A program made the position numbers and the translations under genes. Under the pieces are notes generated by a model. It had not been told where the DNA came from, ran no database searches, and saw only the letters and a list, made by a program, of their open reading frames with translations. Source: Epiperipatus broadwayi (taxonomy: Eukaryota > Onychophora > Udeonychophora > Euonychophora > Peripatidae). From it: a stretch of DNA of 64,000 nt. Of this stretch, positions 23,840 through 38,072 are shown piece by piece; position 1 is the stretch's first letter; every line of letters starts with the position of its first letter. The stretch spans positions 1,054,001 through 1,118,000 of the forward strand of contig JAQFVV010012572.1 of assembly GCA_028023455.1 (NCBI GenBank), read 5' to 3'.

Positions 23840-24084
23840 TATATATATACACACAAAATTATTTATGAATATGTAAGTGGATATATGATACAACTAACCT
23901 AAGTGTTGAAGTTATGAGTCTTTCATGCTATTATTTTATCTCTTTACTAATTGGGACAATGGGATTGTATGTTAATGCAATCATATCCCCATTCTTAAAA
24001 AAATAAAAATTTTGAATCCAATCTTACTTCTTTTTAGCTTTTTATTATTTTTCTATTCTTTTTATTTTTCTAGATTTAGAATGA

Positions 24085-24760
24085 TTTTACAGTTGAAATT
24101 GTGAGGACAAGAACAATAATAAAAAAAAAAATTGTAAGAATAAATTTTATTAAGCCACACAGAATAGTCAGATTAAATTCTGGCACTCTTAAATCAACAC
24201 CAGTAGAATGGTTACCTATATTCTCAAATATCCCTTTAGATAACCTCAGAGGCAGGTTGTTAACTATCAACAACAAGCTTACCGCTATAAAATCATGCAG
24301 TCAATCTTATTCTGAACAGTCCTCCAAATGTCAGGTTAAAATCAAGGCAGCCTTGTTGGCTTACTGGTAATTATCAGCAGCCACACATTGAATATTAACA
24401 GAATACAGACCCATGATTGGAATAACTCCAATATAAATAATCATAATCTAATAGCTGACTCTACTCTCCAAATATCCGCTTTCTTCGATTCAAGAAAACT
24501 GGTCAAAGATCAACAGAATCAGAACAGACAAGAGTAGATGTCATTATATGTTGCATAAGTGGGGATTTATAGACTCTTCAAACTGTTGAGTGTGGAAGAT
24601 CACAAACTATGGTACATATTTACAGGGAATATTCACTTTATTAGACCCTTGTTGGTCTCTTTGCTCTATATAGTTTAGAGGAGATAGCTCTTGATCGGTT
24701 AACAATTGTTGATGTTGAATTTTAATGTGCTGACACCATACATTAAATAAATAAATATAT
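24085..24760 (+). mobile_element. 3' end of a second LINE type (CR1/Jockey-like?), decayed
   Basis: Plus-strand relic of a LINE ORF2 C-terminus. VEWLPIFSNIPLDNLRGR (around 24202-24255) matches a phrase common just before the C-terminal region of several LINE clades. Near 24540-24630 I read CHYMLHKWGFIDSSNC, then after a frameshift CGRSQTMVHIYREYSL, resembling the C-terminal Cys-His segment of these elements. ALYSLEEIALDRLTIVDVEF precedes a stop, and a TAAATAAATAAATA tail sits at about 24745. It differs from the RTE-like copies. The clade is uncertain. Confidence 0.6.
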
Positions 24761-26376
24761 ACCCATATGACCTCAATATTTATATCATAATATTGTGTTT
24801 GTTAAGAATTGGTGAAAGGCCATAAATGGCGAAGGATTAAATATTTTTTGTATTTATTTATAGTGTAATCACAATCTCTTCAACAAAACTGTTTAAAGTC
24901 ATTAAACATATCTAAAAGTTTAAAGCCATTATTTATAAGCATTCTTTATTTGTATTAGAAAATAAAAATGTGTTAATGGTAGGAGATAGAAATCTAAATT
25001 ACCAATATGAACAGGTTTTGTTGAATTGGTGATTTATTGAATTTTTTGAAATTCATTTCCTTTGTTTTTATTTTAGAAACATTTAAAAATATATAGTTAA
25101 ACAAAAGGATAAGAGCATATTTATTGATAAATAAATAATTATTAATAGTTTTTCACTACAAATGCTGTGTTCTGTTTTAGTTTACTCACATTTAATTCTG
25201 AAATCTTATGCATCAGAATTTTATAAAAGGGTTGCCAAAAATGTTCATTATTAAAGTATCCATTTTCTATGAGGAAAAAGTTATATTTTTCCCAAATTAA
25301 TTTGTAACTATTTTGTAACATGCAATTTTTTTTCTTTAACATATATTTAATTATGCTAGAACAAGTTTATTGTTAAGTAAATAATTAGTAATACTTGTTC
25401 TGAATAACATATTTTTTTGCAACAGTTTGATCTTTTGTATAAGGGTGGCAATTTTAGTTGCTCAGTAACAATTTACATCTGGGATTTTTAGCAAACTACA
25501 CCATTTGATAATACTTCCATTTTATTTATCATTTTATAGATGTAGAATAGATATAGTGTATGGTGACTGACCATACATATTGATTTTACCAGTGCAATAC
25601 TGATTTTCTGGTTATTCGTCCTGGTTAGTTGTGAAATGTAATCAGTACACTTTAGGAAATTATAAGTATATATATATTTTTTAAATAATTAAAACCACTT
25701 TGTTCTAATGCTACACTTGTTTATTTTGTTGGATTCCTTCACTTAAAGTCAAAAAAAAGAAAGACATGCATATTCCACAATATTTTTTCAACTTATATTC
25801 AACAACAGCAACGGCAACTATCTTCATACTGTCAGCTATTTCAAATGTCCTAGTTTTAAATTTGAGGGGGGGGGATGATAATCTTAATATAGATAAATAA
25901 TATATTTCACAAAAATTGTATTTTAATTTATAAACATAGGTATATATTTTTCTAAAAATAAAATACAGTATAAAAGGAATATCAAAAATAAACCTTTATT
26001 TTAAAATCAATTTTTTTTTTTTTTAAAAAAGAAGAAATAATTAGTATAAAACAACAAAAAAAATCATTTTACTTGAAATTAATAAAAAATATTTCACTTT
26101 CCAAAAATGTCAAAATGTTAATATAATTATAGTATTAATTATAGATTTAATAATAATTATGTCTACTTACTACTAATATATATAAATATCATTCACTGTT
26201 AATGACAGTTTCAAAAATAATTTTCCAATTTAGTTTCTTCCATGTCAGTTAACTTTTTTCTACGATTTTACATATACACACACAAAACACTTTTATACAA
26301 GTAATAGTATATTATTAATTTACTAAGAAGGAAGTTAATCCAGAGTCGAAGTAAAGTAAACATTGATACCAAATTA
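24761..26376. other. AT-rich sequence, no gene seen
   Basis: No gene seen. A short G run occurs near 25865, with A/T homopolymers elsewhere. The ORF at 25142-25342 (-) is low complexity and unsupported. Confidence 0.5.
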
Positions 26377-26615
<239 letters not shown>

Positions 26616-28739
26616 CATCTAAAGTTTTATCAAAGATATTGGTATCCTTGTTAATACTCCCTCACCTATATATCTTTTGCCATCGGTTGAATTTTATTCC
26701 ATAATTAGTTCAATTTTTTTTTAAAAAAAAATCTTTTTTCTTCGGAAATATAAATATTCTTTTTTTATGATGTAAAGCATCAAAAAAATTATTTCAGCTG
26801 TTATGGAGAAAGCGATTCATAAATTACTCTCATATACAATGTGTTAAAAAATGTATTAATAGGCTGAATGATATTCATGTTACCACTCAGAACCAATTTC
26901 ATGGCAATAAATAATATTTTTTACAAATTCAGTAAATAAATTTTAGTTGATCCTGTTATCATTTAAAATTAATCAATACTGCACAATTCTAATTAACTAT
27001 ATCAAATGTCTCTAGTACTTATTCCTCAAAATTTTATATTTGGATCTTTTGTTATTTTTTTAAATGTAATTAATTAATTTCTTTTTTCTTATAGATTTAG
27101 TTATTATGCAAGTGATTTTTACTAATTGTTCAATATTTAACTTGATTTTGATTGCATATTTTTATTTAGGGTATTTTTATTTTTACTTTTGAATATTCTT
27201 AGTAATATCTGTTTTAATTTTCTTATAACTTTCTCTTGATAATTGATTATGTAAGGACTAAATTTTATGGTAGGAATGAATTGTTCAAGTTTTTTTTCTT
27301 GTTAACTAAAAAGCAATATATATTGCCAGAACTATAGCAATGAAGTAGACAAACATGAAAGTGTCTAGGATATCAATATTATATATTTGCTAATTAAGAA
27401 AAATGAATATCAAATGTTTGGCTTGCCTAAAGCACTATTTTTTTTAAAAAAGCTGGCTATTGTTGCCATTTCATTCTTAAATTAAGAAAATTAGGGCAAC
27501 CTAAACATTTTGATATCTAAATTTCAAACAAACTGTTCTATCATGTAATTTCATTAATCATAACCAATCCATTAAAGAGATTCATGAATTTATCTAAAGA
27601 GACTTTTGCAGGCAAAGGTAAACACAGAATTATAAATTTTATCAAGATATTTTGAAATAATATATACAAATATTTTATAAAACTGATTTTATTTAATTTA
27701 AACAGTAATGCACTAAAAATCAAAAAATAATTGTATTCTTCAATCACAATTTTAGATGTTATATTTAAATTAAAAAAAAAGCTCGGGATATTCATAAATT
27801 AATCAATTTATTGACACATTTTTATTTCAAGTTATATATGATGATCAAAGTTGTGGTTGAAGAAAAAAAAATTTTTTTTTGGTTTTTAATGGATTACTGA
27901 TCAAATAAAATAAAAGCAATTTTTTATAAAATATTTTTATACACATTATTTTTTTTATTAATAGTATGTTTTGGCAATGGACTTTTTATATTCAAATTTA
28001 AAAACTGACAATAAAAACAATATCACTATATTTGCAGTGTTTGAAATGAAATTTACACATGTTAATCATTTACAAGGGCTGTATTATTTTTAAAAAGCAA
28101 GTTTTATTCAACAATAAAAAAAAAATCAATATTTTTAGCCTTCAATTATTTTCTTTCTGTTTTAATTAACTGTATATACTTTTTAGCAAATTAGGCATAA
28201 AATTCAATCAAATATAGTACCATATATTGCATATCATTGAAAATTTACTGAACCAATATTCTGGTTTGAAATCCGACCTACCAATATTGTTAGATTGGCT
28301 AAATGGCTTAACCTTGAAACATTGCATTATCATTGATACTTAACATGTGTACAAAATTTGGAAGAAATCCATTCAATAAAAATAGTTTACAAAATTTTAG
28401 ATAACAAACAAACAGAATTTCTAAGTTAAATAAAAGTTATTAATAATAATAGATTTGCTTAAATTAAATATAAAGAAATTAATAAATGAAAAAGTAAACA
28501 AACTTAGCATGTTTCTATGAATTTAATTATATATTTTTGAACTACATAAGAGAATGATCATTTTCTGCCTTATAAAGTTGTGATATCTATCATTACCCAC
28601 ACCCACATATTTAAACAATGAAGTCATTAAAGACCAAAATGGTAATGCAATTAATATTTATAGACTTCTACAATCTTTAAGATAAAAAAAATTGTAGATT
28701 AAAAAATATATAAAATCCTTTAGCAGATTCTCCTACAAA
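26616..28739. other. AT-rich sequence, no gene seen
   Basis: No supported feature. Frames at 27541-27795 (-) and similar are low complexity. Confidence 0.5.
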
Positions 28740-31700
28740 CTATAAAGACAAATACCTAAAAATTGATTAATATATATATATATTGTACCCTCACTTCCAG
28801 AAATATAATATAACTTAAAATATGACTAGCTCAATTAAATTGTTATGCTCGACTAAAATATGTATAACTATTATTAATATATTTTTATAATACTATATCT
28901 TATCAGATTTAGTACAACTAACAGAAAATTAATATAGTTCAATATCATGTACTAATTAAATAAATATTTATTAAATCATGAGACTATTAAGTGAAGTTAA
29001 AAGTGGTAATATGAATTTACATTGAGCTTATGTCTTCTAAGACATTATCTCAATGGCATAAGAATACTATTACCTCTTTATTATCTCACTAATATATCTA
29101 TAGCACTCCTATGTCTTTTATGAAAAATTAACTAACTTCAATAATAGTAATAAGTAAATCTCAATCTTTTATCAAAGAAATATAACTAAATAATCTCAGG
29201 TTCTTTTAATTATCTTAAAGTAATAATACTTCTTGCAGATAGGCATGATAAGGGATTTAATATCAGACCTAACTACTCTTAACTTATAATAATAATAAAT
29301 AACTAATAATAATAATCTCTAGTGTATAAGTTAACCTTATCTATTTTATTATACTACTAATCATTAAGAAAACAAGTAAATCATCTACATGTCTTTCATC
29401 TTCATATAGTATCTTAATTAAGAATATAATAAAATCTTATAATCTAATAATATGTGGCAATAAATAATATTATACTCTTATATTGTGTATTATAATTATT
29501 TCATGACCATTATAACATAATATGTTAATGTTAATGAATTTTTATAAAATTATATTAAGAAAATACTATATTTCTTTTTTTTTTTAAAAAAATAATAATT
29601 TAATTCATATTGTGCAAATATTATGTTTTATTCAAATTATCTGTTGTCAAATGCTGTAGTGCAAAATAATGAATTCGACACACTTTTAAAACAACTTAAA
29701 CAAATTTATTTACATCAACTTTAATAAACAACTTATATACATTATTTACATTATAAGTGGAAATCAAGAAAAATAAAATAAGAAAATAATAATAATACAA
29801 GATTCTTACATTGTTGTTATTTCTATAATCCAAAATAAATAATCCATACATTTCTTAAATGTTTTATTAGTAACATGTAATTGAGTCTATGAACTTATAT
29901 TTTACTAGATATCATTTATAATCACTTAGTACAATAGAAGGCTTTTATGTAAAAATATCACTTATGTAGCACATGTAAAATAAACAAACTTTAATAATTA
30001 AAATGCTACTCCATTTAAGTATTCTAGCTATTTCTATTATAATGTAACTATTATGTATTACATTTATTATTAGCATTAACTAAATATCAACTAATGTATA
30101 GATTGGTATAACTTTGTAATATTATGTGACTTTTATTGATTACATAATTATTTACTTCATTCTGATGTAATTTCATAATATATGTCTTACCAAAATATGC
30201 AATACATATATGTTCTTTTCTTAAAAAAAATATTTTTAAAATTATTCAACAATTTTGTGAAGACGAAATTTTTTATTTATAAATTACCAATTTATAAAGT
30301 TATTATATTAAAATAAAATTCTATGATTCTTTTCCATTTAAACTATTATTCTTCTCTACTTGTTATTCCTATTCCCTCTTAATAAAACCCTATCTTTAAA
30401 TATCATTCTAATCTTATTTAACTTCAGTATCAGCTTACCAATTTTTAAAAAAAAATGACTATCCAAACTCTATTATATCTCATCATCTATATCTGATAAA
30501 CCCTTCAAACAAAATATAACTTTCTATATAAAATTAATTTAACTTGTCTAATAAAAAAAATAAAAAATATAAATATATTTTTTTTTACTTCTTACTAACT
30601 TGAAAATAAATATAAATGACTCATACTAATATAATAAATCAAATTCCTAATATTGTAACAGAAAAACATTAAAGTGTATTCATAAAAGAATCATATAATT
30701 ATTTCTGGATAACTCTTATTACGTTGTAATAAATAATATTGTAAAATAAAGTATGCATATTAAAATAAAACTATTATTGATAATATTATGCGTGTATGTT
30801 CTTTAAATATTTATACATTCACTCAACAATCAAATAATATTTGGTTTATCTAAAGAAAACAAAGCAAAATACATTAAATTATTAATATTATATAATTATT
30901 ACCATAAATGATACTCCAATTTATAATCAGCCAAACGATGTCCTCCAGGATTATAGTTTTACAAAATAATATCACATTTATACTCAACAATTATTCTTAA
31001 AATATTACGTGTTGTAAAATTATATAAAAAATAAACTTTAGGAAATTAAGTGTTATATGAATATGTAGTTACTTTTAAAATGTACCTCTCTTATCTCTAA
31101 TAGATCAATAAATAATTAAATATCTATGTTAGTTAAGAAAACAAAATATGTTACATAAAATCCAACGGTGTCTTCTTTCCACCCACAATTGTTCTTTTTT
31201 TCCTAGGCACAACATTTTACCAACACCACTTCCTTTTTCCGGTACATCACGTGTTTAAATAGTTTTTATGAAATAAATGGAAAACGTTTTTTTTTTAAAA
31301 AAAATAAGATAAAATAAGTTCCACCATAAAGAAACAAAATAATAATTAAAACAGTTTATAGGATCCGGATTTATTTAAAAGTTATTATCTTCCTAGGATT
31401 AATCAATATTTAAATGTTTAATCTAAGTTTTATAAAAATTGACTTGGATATCCACGTATACTTATTTGCGCATTCTTTAACAAATATTTAGGTAAAATCA
31501 ATCTCCAAATTCTTCTGTACGACCAGCATCCAGACTTTACTATATAATATTTTTTCTTTTTACAGGTATTTGTTTACCAATTAAATTTCCGATTTATCTG
31601 CCTTTTAAAATTATCGAAATCTAGTCTTTTAAACAATAAAGACTTAATAAGGCAAGTATTTCTGCAATTATTATTAACTTCCATATCTTTACCAAAAGAT

Positions 31701-33060
31701 ATATTAAATATATAATTTTTAAAAAATACTTTCTTCATAAAGAAGTATTTATCTTTCTTTAAAATATTTATTTATAAAAAATTAATTATAATCAACTTTT
31801 AAATTCATATAATGTCCAATATATTATTTTTATCCAACTAGTAATTCTCTTAGTTAATCCAGCGTTCACTATATTTTTAATATAAAGTTTCCAACACATT
31901 TTATCAATATAAGATATTTTCATGATTATTTGATAGTAAAATTGAGCCTTGATAGAGACGATCAATAGGGAATTATAAATAAATTAGCACTGCATATTTA
32001 ACGGTAAACTTTTATAAAATTATTTAGAACTATTCTCTTATAAATTAAGAAACTATTACGAGAGCGTCTATAATTTTTTACTTAGCTATATTTAATAGCA
32101 CACTTCACTTAAAAGAAATTACAATCACCCCCTGAACAATCGAACCTCGGTTTTTATACCGGAAGAAATTACCCACTTGATTGGTAAATTAAACAATCAC
32201 CTTGCTAGCCTATTTACATATCTTACCAACAATACAAAATTAAAAATAAATATTGACTTATTTAATATTTATTATTTATTACATTACTTAATTCTTAAAT
32301 TAATTTTTTATCATTTATTTAAATCCATTAAACATTTTTTTAAAAAAAGATATGTTTTACTTTATTTCACTTTTAACTTTTATAAGACTATTTTTCTAAA
32401 CAAACTAAGTCTATTTTTATTCATTATATTTTTTAAACAGTATTTTAAAAATCAGATTTAATATTTCACGCTAATTATTTTTATTTTTATCTCGTGATAG
32501 CCAATATAATATTTATAAATTTTATAATAGAATTTTAAAACAGTTTTGCAACTTTACTAAAAAAAACTTACAAGCATATGTGTACATATGTCTATCTGTC
32601 ACCTGATTTACAACACAGATATAAACGCTTGTAATTATCTAAAAATAAACTAACAATTCAATTTTATAAAATAAATATTTTTTTAAAACAAATAATATAC
32701 TATAATAACTTCAAAATAATAATTCGATATTATAAAATCAAATATTAATCTTCTATTATATACTCTTAATAACAAAAATATTTATATTCACTTACTAAAT
32801 ATTAATCTTTATCAACAATAAATACATATGCATTTAATTTTAACTTGTCTTTTTTTTTTAAAAACTTTTAGCTTCAAACATTTATTTACAAAACTTATTA
32901 ATGCAGTATTGATCATGGCCAGTTTTCCCAACCATATAATATTATCATTTTTTTTTTTATTGAAACGTCTCTCTCAAATATTAGCACAACCTCACATATC
33001 AAATATTCATAGTTTACTTTAGTTAAACTTTTGAAAGATTATTATAAATAAAATCAACAT
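28740..33060. other. Strand-asymmetric, G-poor block of unknown nature
   Basis: For about 4.3 kb the plus strand has clearly more C than G; for example 30361-30420 has one G against roughly a dozen C. Elsewhere in the window the two are about balanced. No protein family is readable in either strand. On the minus strand a TATA-like GGTATAAAAACC lies at 32160-32149 near the block's right part, and AATAAA-like signals lie near its left end (about 29700). An old transcribed non-coding unit or retroelement read on the minus strand is possible, but this is inference. The ORF at 32177-32461 (+) is low complexity. Confidence 0.45.
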
Positions 33061-33340
33061 CATATAGCTATAATATATCTTAAATTTAAAATTTTTAACA
33101 AATTGATATAACAATTGTATGGAGACCCATACAAAAGGGCACAATATATATATATATTGGGTGCTTACATGAATGAGAATGTATATTAAAAAGATATTAT
33201 TAAAGATAAAATAAATCTATAGATGACAAAGAGAGAGGGAAAACATATATATATAATGAGTGTGCTAATAGCTCTAAACAAGCCTTTCTGATAAATGCCA
33301 GAAGAGCAAGCATTTAAAATCTCTATCTAGAATTATTCCT

Positions 33341-33384
33341 ATCCTCAAACTGTTTTCAAGCTGTTGGCTCTCCTCAGTGAGGTA
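33341..33384 (-). ncRNA. Hammerhead ribozyme A1, weak stem III
   Basis: Minus strand: stem I 5' CCTCA; core CTGAGGA at 33377-33371 (position 7 is G, a tolerated site); stem II GAGC/GCTT with loop CAACA; core GAAA at 33357-33354; triplet GUU; then TGAGG pairing with CCTCA. Stem III reads A-ACAG-U, with only the A-U closing pair, whereas the sister copies have A-C-UG-G-U. Probably weakened. Confidence 0.6.
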
Positions 33385-34080
33385 TTATAAAATTCAGTCA
33401 CTAAATCTAAAATACTAACTGAAATGCAGCATTTATCTGATACTTAACTATTAAGTAGAAAATCTGAAAATTTCAGACATCTATATGTCTTCAAATCCAG
33501 ATATCTAACTTAGATAGCTATATGAGACTGAACTAAATTCAGATCCACTATACCTTAATAGCTTTAGCAAAATAACATCATCAAAGCCTCAAAAGCAAAA
33601 CTATAATAGTAAAAAAAATCAAGTCATACATTACGTGACAACTTATTAAGCTTGTACTACAAATGTAATATAATGAGCATGCTAATAGTTCTAAACAAGC
33701 TTTTCTGATTAATGCTGGAAGAGAAAGCATTTAAAATTTCTATTGGCATTTATCTGAAAAGCTTGTTTAGAACTATTAGCATGCTCATTATATTACATTT
33801 GTAGTAAAAGCTTAATAAGTTAAGTCATGTGATGTATGACTTGATTTTCTTATTGCTATAGTTTTGCATTTGAGGCTTTGGTGATGTTATATTGGCAAAG
33901 CTACTAATATCTGGTGGATCTGAATTTAGTTCAGTCCCATAGGCTATTTAAGTTAAATAGCTGGATTTGAAGACATATAAATGTTTAAAAATTTCAGATT
34001 TTCTACTTAATAGTTAAATATTAGATAAATGCTGCACTTGATTTTGGTATTTTAGATCTAATGTCTGAATATCCTAGTGC

Positions 34081-34126
34081 CTCACTGAGAAGATCCAACA
34101 GCTTGAAACTGGTTTGGGGATAGGGA
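34081..34126 (+). ncRNA. Hammerhead remnant A2, core mutated
   Basis: The plus strand has CCTCA, then CTGAGAA at 34085-34091 in place of CTGANGA, so the general-acid G8 is A. Stem II reads GATCC-AACA-GCTT and is disrupted. GAAA is at 34105-34108, stem III A-C-TG-G-T, then TTGGGG. Expected inactive. Confidence 0.55.
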
Positions 34127-34298
34127 TAATTCTAGATAGAGATTTTAAATGCTTTCTCTTCTGGTACTTATTAGAAAAGCTTGTTTAGAACTATTAGCAT
34201 GCTCATTATATTACATTTGTAGTTCAAGCTTAATAAGTTTAGTTATGTGATGTATGATTTGATTTTCTTAATATAAATAAATAAATATATATATATAT

Positions 34299-34480
34299 AA
34301 TCAAACTTATTCCAAATTCACAACTAAACCAGACTAGCCAAAGAAAATAAATTCTAAAACACAATCAAATGTTTCACTATTACTTGAGAAATATGCTTGT
34401 AGCAGTGAAACCATTGTTTGCTTTAGAGTTTATTTTCTTTGGTTAGTCTGCATTAGTTGTAAATTTGAATAAGTTTGATT
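34299..34480. repeat. 182-bp foldback derived from PLE 3' UTR
   Basis: The left arm starts AATCAAACTTAT at 34299 and the right arm ends ATAAGTTTGATT at 34480. Each arm is homologous to the PLE 3' UTR at 22066-22170 and carries the TTGAGAA-hairpin-GAAACC segment; the right copy is at 34384-34412. It sits just right of the family A pLTR array, separated by an AT microsatellite. So pLTR array plus 3' UTR recurs here without coding sequence. Confidence 0.7.
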
Positions 34481-35757
34481 ATTTTATTGACTAGTTTAGC
34501 TTTAGGTTTTTAATGTTCATATACATAACATCATGATTTATACTGATAAACTTTCCAAAATAGATAAAATATAACTTCAAATGTTATCAAGAAAAGTAGA
34601 ATATAGTCAAAAATTTATTCAAGCAATAAAAATCTACTGTTTCCTAATTATTGTCCACTATTCAGATAAAACTTAGAAGTTGACCTAAAATGCTGAATAA
34701 TGATGAAATAAATTTGTCAAAAAGTTGAGTTCTAATTATTGGAATGACTATTAGCCTGGGTTCAGAATTTCTTGAAAACATTTAATGTTATATTTTGTTA
34801 TAAATAATAATAAAATAATTACTTTCAAATTAATGATTTTTAAACTAATTTTAAAAATCATTTATGAAAATATCACATCATCTTTACATTTCTTGTTTAT
34901 TACTTATTTTCTTGTAAGTGCATACACACAAATTAAAAAAAGGCATAAGAAGTTCTGGAGATAGACATAGGATTAAAAAAGTTTACCACATCTAGTAATT
35001 TCAGTTGATATTTTAAAAAAATCTATGCATAAAATCCAGTTGTTTTATAAAAAAACAAACATATGGTTATCATTCTAAACATTAAGGGATATTGAAAAAA
35101 AAGTTGAATAAAAGTTTCACTGAATTGACCAAGCTGAGATTTTTTTTTCTTGTACTCAACTGAAATTAAAATTCATAATTAAAATTTGATAATGTCTAAA
35201 AATGTTTGTTCAAAAAAGAACCCCTATAGGGTTTTGTTTGCTATTTTTGAGAGAATCCTACCAAGTAATAATTTATTTTAGTAAAAGTGTATCATGAATT
35301 ATAAAAATAAAGTTAAAACACTAAACATAGTAATTAATTTAGAATATTTAATGTTTTGTACAAAACCCTAAATCTAAAAATAAAAACCAAAAACATCTGC
35401 TATTTAAAAGTATTTAATGTTTTAATAGATTCAAAATTTATTAATCACAATAATCTCATGAATATTCAAAGAACTTATCATAGCAATAGAAATAAATACT
35501 TTTTTTTAATACTTTGCTAAGTTTCTACTGCTACTGGAGTTCTCTTTGTTCACCTCTTCATTTACAGACTTCCCAAAGATTGAAAAATCAATGAGTGCTT
35601 TTTTCATATTAACAAAATTTTTATATCAATTAAAAAGACTAGTGAAATGGACCCTACTTAGAGAAAAATTATATAGAATTGCATATTATCACTATTTATG
35701 CAATTTATATATTGTAACTAATTATAAATTTATTTAACGCACATTGATTATGTAAGT
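34481..35757. other. AT-rich sequence, no gene seen
   Basis: No gene or repeat structure recognised. Confidence 0.5.
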
Positions 35758-35937
35758 AATATTTACTAAGGCAATAAACCTAAAACATGTGAGGTCGAAA
35801 ATGCGAAGGTAGGGACTTCTACAGGTCTTAACCACAAGCTTTTCTTCCAATGTGTAAGCTTGTGGTTAAGACCTATAGAGGTCCCTACCTTCGCATTTTC
35901 AACCGCACATTTTAGGTTTATTGCCTTAGTAAATATT
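35758..35937. repeat. 180-bp near-perfect palindrome, 14-nt loop
   Basis: Arms 35758-35841 and 35856-35937 are reverse complements with only a few mismatches (for example ACATGTGAGGTCG against CAACCGCACAT). The stem contains AAGGTAGGGACTTCT and GGTCTTAACCACAAGCTT. It is G+C richer than its surroundings. No TSD is obvious. Candidate MITE or a recently formed inverted duplication. Transcripts would fold into an about 82-bp hairpin. Confidence 0.85.
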
Positions 35938-37880
35938 GTAACAAAGCAAATGATTGAGTACACAAGAATCTTGTAAATCATCATCCTCAAAAACATTAAT
36001 AAATAGACATTAACAAAAGTATCAATGTTTTACTAAGCATAGAAAATAATCCAAGGATTAGCATCAGAATCCAATATATATAAGAATAAATGAAAAACAT
36101 GATCCACTAGTAATAATTATCAAGAGCAACAGTCGTAGCTTATGACTGGATTTTAAAATGACCTAATATAAATAAGACTAATCATCATCAAACCAATTCA
36201 AAAGCTTGGAAGTATTTTATAAAAGTAATCATCAAAATTTCATCAGCATGCATATATTTATGTGCTAGAATATCTACAATAATAAACATAGAAAATGCTG
36301 GGATTATCATCAATACTCATGATCACTGATACCTTGAATATACTGGTCATCAATAAAATAGTAATCATAAAAAGTAAACTAAGTGGATCATCTGAATGTC
36401 CACATACATATACATGGCAAATACCATTATGTTTGAACTAGTTTTGGGATTGTAAGCATCCTAAAGAACACAAGCAAGGGAAAATAAATACACCCCTATA
36501 TAAGAACCTTTCCCTATTATATTCAGATTTAGCTTCATATTTGAGCATAATTATATGATGAAATCAGTCACACAAACACATGGCAATTTACAGAAGGATA
36601 GCTAGAAGAATAAATACATAAAAAACTTTTGAAAATTGTTTTTTTTTTTTGTCATTTTTTTTTATTAAAAAAATATTAACTAATAAATAAAAGAATAAAA
36701 AAACATTTAGAAAATAAAAGTTGTTACACATTATCAACCCTATCCATACAATATATAAACACATATAAACATTAGCCCCTTTTGATTCTTCTTATTAATT
36801 AATATTCAGTTTAGATAAGTTATTCCTTTACAATAATCAAATCCTATAAAAAAAAAAAAATTCATAATAAAGAAAGAAAATATTTAAATTTGAACTTTTT
36901 CTTATTTTGAAAATGAGGATGTCCCCATACAATTTTAATCAAAATCTTTTCAATAAAACTACTAAGAAATTATTCAATATGTTTAATTACTCTTTTTTTT
37001 TTTTGTAAAGTAATATTTATAAATGTATATGTACACACTACAATACCTTATCTGATTATAGATATTCCTTTTTTTAGTCCTTCTTTTGTAGTGGTCTAGT
37101 CGAATGCATCTTGCTGAAAATATTGCAATAGTAGCTTAATCAATCTTTTGGCTCTGTTTTTTTTTATTATAAATATCCGCTTAGCTTATTTTTGTTTTTT
37201 GGCTCCATGTTTCCAATTTCACAATTTTCATTTCAGGTTAACATAAGTTGAGAGAATCATGATTTTGGATGGATGTTTTATTTGGTCAAATAGTGAGATA
37301 ATCTAATTTGCTAAAAAAGTGTATATGCTTAGAAAGGTTAATGAACCAACGATGACAATAATAAATCATGAAATAAATTTTATGATTACAGTGAAAAGCC
37401 AAATAGATGATAGGTCATTCTGGTTAATGTCATTCATTTGATCATTGGAAATTCATAGGGACTCAATGTTACCAAATAATAAAAAATTAAATTCTATTAA
37501 AAGAATGACAAGCAATGGCAAATTATTCCCTGAAGGAGATAAAATATCATTTGGCCACAATATTCAATTGTCCTGATATTTCAATCTGCCTTTGGGTAAT
37601 GAACTTTGTTTATAGTATATTAAGAATGTTATCCAAGCATAAATAGAATACAAAATGTAAAAGTGTTGACCAAAATCATTTAATTTTTAAAATAATGTTG
37701 CTTATTAAAAAAAAACAAAACACATACATAGAAATTTTATTCTTTCAACATTTATGACTGTTTTTTTTGGAAGTCGGAGTAGGAATTATAATTTAATCTC
37801 ATTTTTACAAATTTTATAAAAGAATTAATTGTTAAAGAAATAACACTTACTAGAATAATCTTCTAAATGTCAAAACTATA
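35938..37880. other. AT-rich sequence, no gene seen
   Basis: No supported gene. A/T runs occur at 36639, 36850 and 36993. Confidence 0.5.
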
Positions 37881-37980
37881 TATATAAACATATATATTAT
37901 TAAATATAAATATGCAAAACCATAAAACAATACAGTACTAGATTAAATTCAAAATTTTACCAAAATCCTTACACAACCAT

Positions 37981-38011
37981 GGTTTCATCTACTACAAATA
38001 GACCTTCTCAA
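37981..38011 (-). ncRNA. PLE 3' UTR conserved hairpin (hammerhead-like)
   Basis: Minus strand TTGAGAAGG, stem TCTAT, loop TTGTA, stem GTAGA, TGAAACC. Compared with 22133-22162, two stem pairs differ on both strands (G-C to A-U and C-G to U-G) and a U-U mismatch becomes U-A, so pairing is kept. This supports selection on RNA structure before the copies died. Confidence 0.5.
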
Positions 38012-38072
38012 GTGAAAATCAACCTAAAGGAAAACATATATATATATATAAACAAACAAACCTTCCCATAAT

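Larger units (their letters stand above)
33255..34275. mobile_element. pLTR family A inverted array
   Basis: Four units. Unit 1 (33258-33674, 417 bp) and truncated unit 2 (33675-33744) are minus. An inverted plus unit runs from 33745 to about 34175, followed by a partial plus unit to about 34275. The boundary phrase GCATGCTAATAGTTCTAAAC at 33677 and its complement at 33771 and 34187 define the periods. The architecture (two minus, two plus, one truncated at the centre) mirrors the family B array at 22.4 kb. Hammerheads lie at 33341-33384 and 34081-34126. The same family inserted at 59430-60044. Confidence 0.8.

Noticed and set aside
22388-23845. CRISPR-like array because of regular repeats
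   Set aside because: Units are about 412 bp, inverted, eukaryotic-context retroelement repeats; there are no short repeats with unique spacers.
32177-32461. 94-residue plus-strand ORF
   Set aside because: Almost entirely Phe, Leu, Ile, Lys, Asn and Tyr, as chance frames in AT-rich DNA give.
35766-35996. 76-residue minus-strand ORF
   Set aside because: It runs through the 180-bp palindrome and is a by-product of it.
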